From Bermanella sp040371755 (GTDB taxonomy: Bacteria; Pseudomonadota; Gammaproteobacteria; Pseudomonadales; Oceanobacteraceae), in assembly GCF_040371755.1 (NCBI RefSeq), contig NZ_BAABWE010000006.1:168831-232830 (forward strand): a DNA stretch of 64,000 nucleotides. The letters are read 5' to 3'. Both the position numbers and the translations under genes were made by a program. This document shows, piece after piece, positions 63,258 to 64,000 of this stretch; positions within the stretch are counted from its first letter, which is position 1; every line of letters starts with the position of its first letter. The notes under the pieces were generated by a model that made no database searches, was not told where the DNA came from, and saw nothing but the letters and a program-made list of their open reading frames with translations.

Positions 63258-63899
63258 ATGAAATTACCAATCACAATAATTTTAGTTCTGTTTACTCAGA
63301 TGGCTGTTGCAGGACAATATTCTGGCTGCACAGACCCACAATATATTTCTTACGTTGAAAAGAGACATGCATTTTACGAAAAGCTAGATAAAGAAAGATA
63401 TCAAAAAGCCCTAGAAGGTATGAATGAAAATGAGATTTCCTCATATCAAAATGTAGTACTCAGCGCTCGTTTTGATACAAGAGAAATTGCGCTAAATAAC
63501 ATCGTTGCTTATGAGAAAAATCAAGCTACCATTTTACAAAAATTGAAAAACTCATTTGTAGGCACTAGTGACTCTATTCACAATATTAATATTGCTAAAG
63601 GATGGTTGGCACTACACTCAGGAAACGAAGATGAAGCTATCAGTTATTTGCTTGCCTCAACAGAAGTTAAAGGGTCACCTGTTTTAGGTAGTTTTGGACC
63701 AGATAAAACATTAATTAGAGAATTGTATAAACGTGGGAAAAAAGAAGCTGTTTTAAAATATTTAGAATTGTCGGAGTCATTTTGGAATACTGAGAGTGCA
63801 CAAAATTTTATTATGGTTTGGCGTAGAATGATAAAACATAATTGTCCTATCCAGTTTCAGTTTTATGACACAACTTCAATTAAAGAGCTTGGTTTATAA
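63258..63899 (+). CDS. Exported hypothetical protein (possible gene cassette)
   Basis: 213 residues. Signal peptide MKLPITIILVLFTQMAVAG. The mature part is helical with a TPR/Sel1-like feel (IAKGWLALHSGNEDEAISYL, LYKRGKKEAVLKYLELSE) and one Cys near each end (SGCTDPQ, KHNCPIQ). No assigned family. AT-rich unlike the core genes. Followed after 11 nt by tataaccc and a large palindrome. Confidence 0.7.
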   Translation: MKLPITIILVLFTQMAVAGQYSGCTDPQYISYVEKRHAFYEKLDKERYQKALEGMNENEISSYQNVVLSARFDTREIALNNIVAYEKNQATILQKLKNSFVGTSDSIHNINIAKGWLALHSGNEDEAISYLLASTEVKGSPVLGSFGPDKTLIRELYKRGKKEAVLKYLELSESFWNTESAQNFIMVWRRMIKHNCPIQFQFYDTTSIKELGL

Positions 63900-63917
63900 A
63901 CAGAATATAACCCGTAA

Positions 63918-64000
63918 GTCGGAAAAGCGAAGCGCCTTCCGACAGTTGATGTTTCCGTATTGTAAATTTCCCACACGTCGGAAGGCGCTTCACTTTTCCG
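63918..64000. repeat. Inverted pair of 26-nt palindromic elements, cut by window end
   Basis: gtcggaaaagcgaagcgccttccgac (split here as arms gtcggaa / ttccgac, 63918-63943) recurs in inverted orientation at 63977-64000 with one change. The two can fold together into one long cruciform. Either a REP-type pair or the start of another attC-like site preceded by tataaccc. Confidence 0.7.

Noticed and set aside
1..64000. CRISPR arrays
   Set aside because: No regularly spaced short repeats with unique spacers of equal length; the short repeats present are interleaved or tRNA-derived.

Overview
The window is chromosomal DNA of a gammaproteobacterium with moderate G+C. The order recA-recX-...-alaS-lysC-csrA-tRNA-Ser-tRNA-Arg is the arrangement known from Pseudomonas and marine Oceanospirillales-type relatives. 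FabV, an ndh-type NADH dehydrogenase, RadD, TilS, DnaE and a MutS divergently oriented near recA fit this. I place it in the Pseudomonadales/Oceanospirillales by inference only; no rRNA or other species marker is present.

Left core block (1-23361): the 3' part of purU; a secreted coiled-coil protein; a TonB-like protein; a Nudix hydrolase; a minus-strand group cobS - DUF3549-like - ychJ-like - membrane gene with a frameshift at a C run; then yqcC, a DUF1499 gene, dnaE, tilS, a deaD-type RNA helicase behind a structured leader, a metallo-beta-lactamase-fold lipoprotein, a B12-binding radical SAM protein, a polytopic membrane protein with conserved His motifs, and mutS on the minus strand.

Genomic island (23362-41673): about 18.3 kb lies directly upstream of mutS. 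It is bracketed by two 156-bp direct repeats (23206-23361 and 41674-41829, three mismatches) made of the first 25 codons of mutS plus its upstream region. No integrase is visible. The left half holds three orphan Rhs fragments. Two end in peptidoglycan-peptidase-like toxin tips (M23-like and M15-like), each followed by an exported putative immunity protein; the third is broken. The middle holds a probable defence locus: a 1433-residue NACHT/STAND-like ATPase with a C-terminal PD-(D/E)XK nuclease motif, convergent with a three-gene minus-strand operon that includes a HEPN (Rx4H) protein resembling ApeA. The right part holds small mobile-element cargo genes: a truncated DUF932 gene, a Gly-rich zinc-ribbon protein, an NQLNPNN-repeat peptide and a CPCC-domain protein.

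Right core block (41830-61200): a 55-residue protein, a c-type-haem-motif lipoprotein, radD, a histidine phosphatase, fabV, a periplasmic binding protein, a GST remnant, an Old Yellow Enzyme reductase, SOS-controlled recA-recX, ndh, a small membrane-protein cluster, alaS (followed by decayed copies of its own 3' end), lysC, csrA, tRNA-Ser(GCU) and two identical tRNA-Arg(ACG) genes.

Right accessory end (61200-64000): repeats derived from the tRNA-Arg 3' end with terminator hairpins, a 213-bp direct repeat, and two short genes for exported proteins. The first of these is followed by an attC-like sequence and the second by large palindromes, suggesting a gene-cassette array. The most notable items are the mutS-bracketed island, its candidate NACHT-nuclease plus HEPN defence locus, and the permuted Rhs toxin array.
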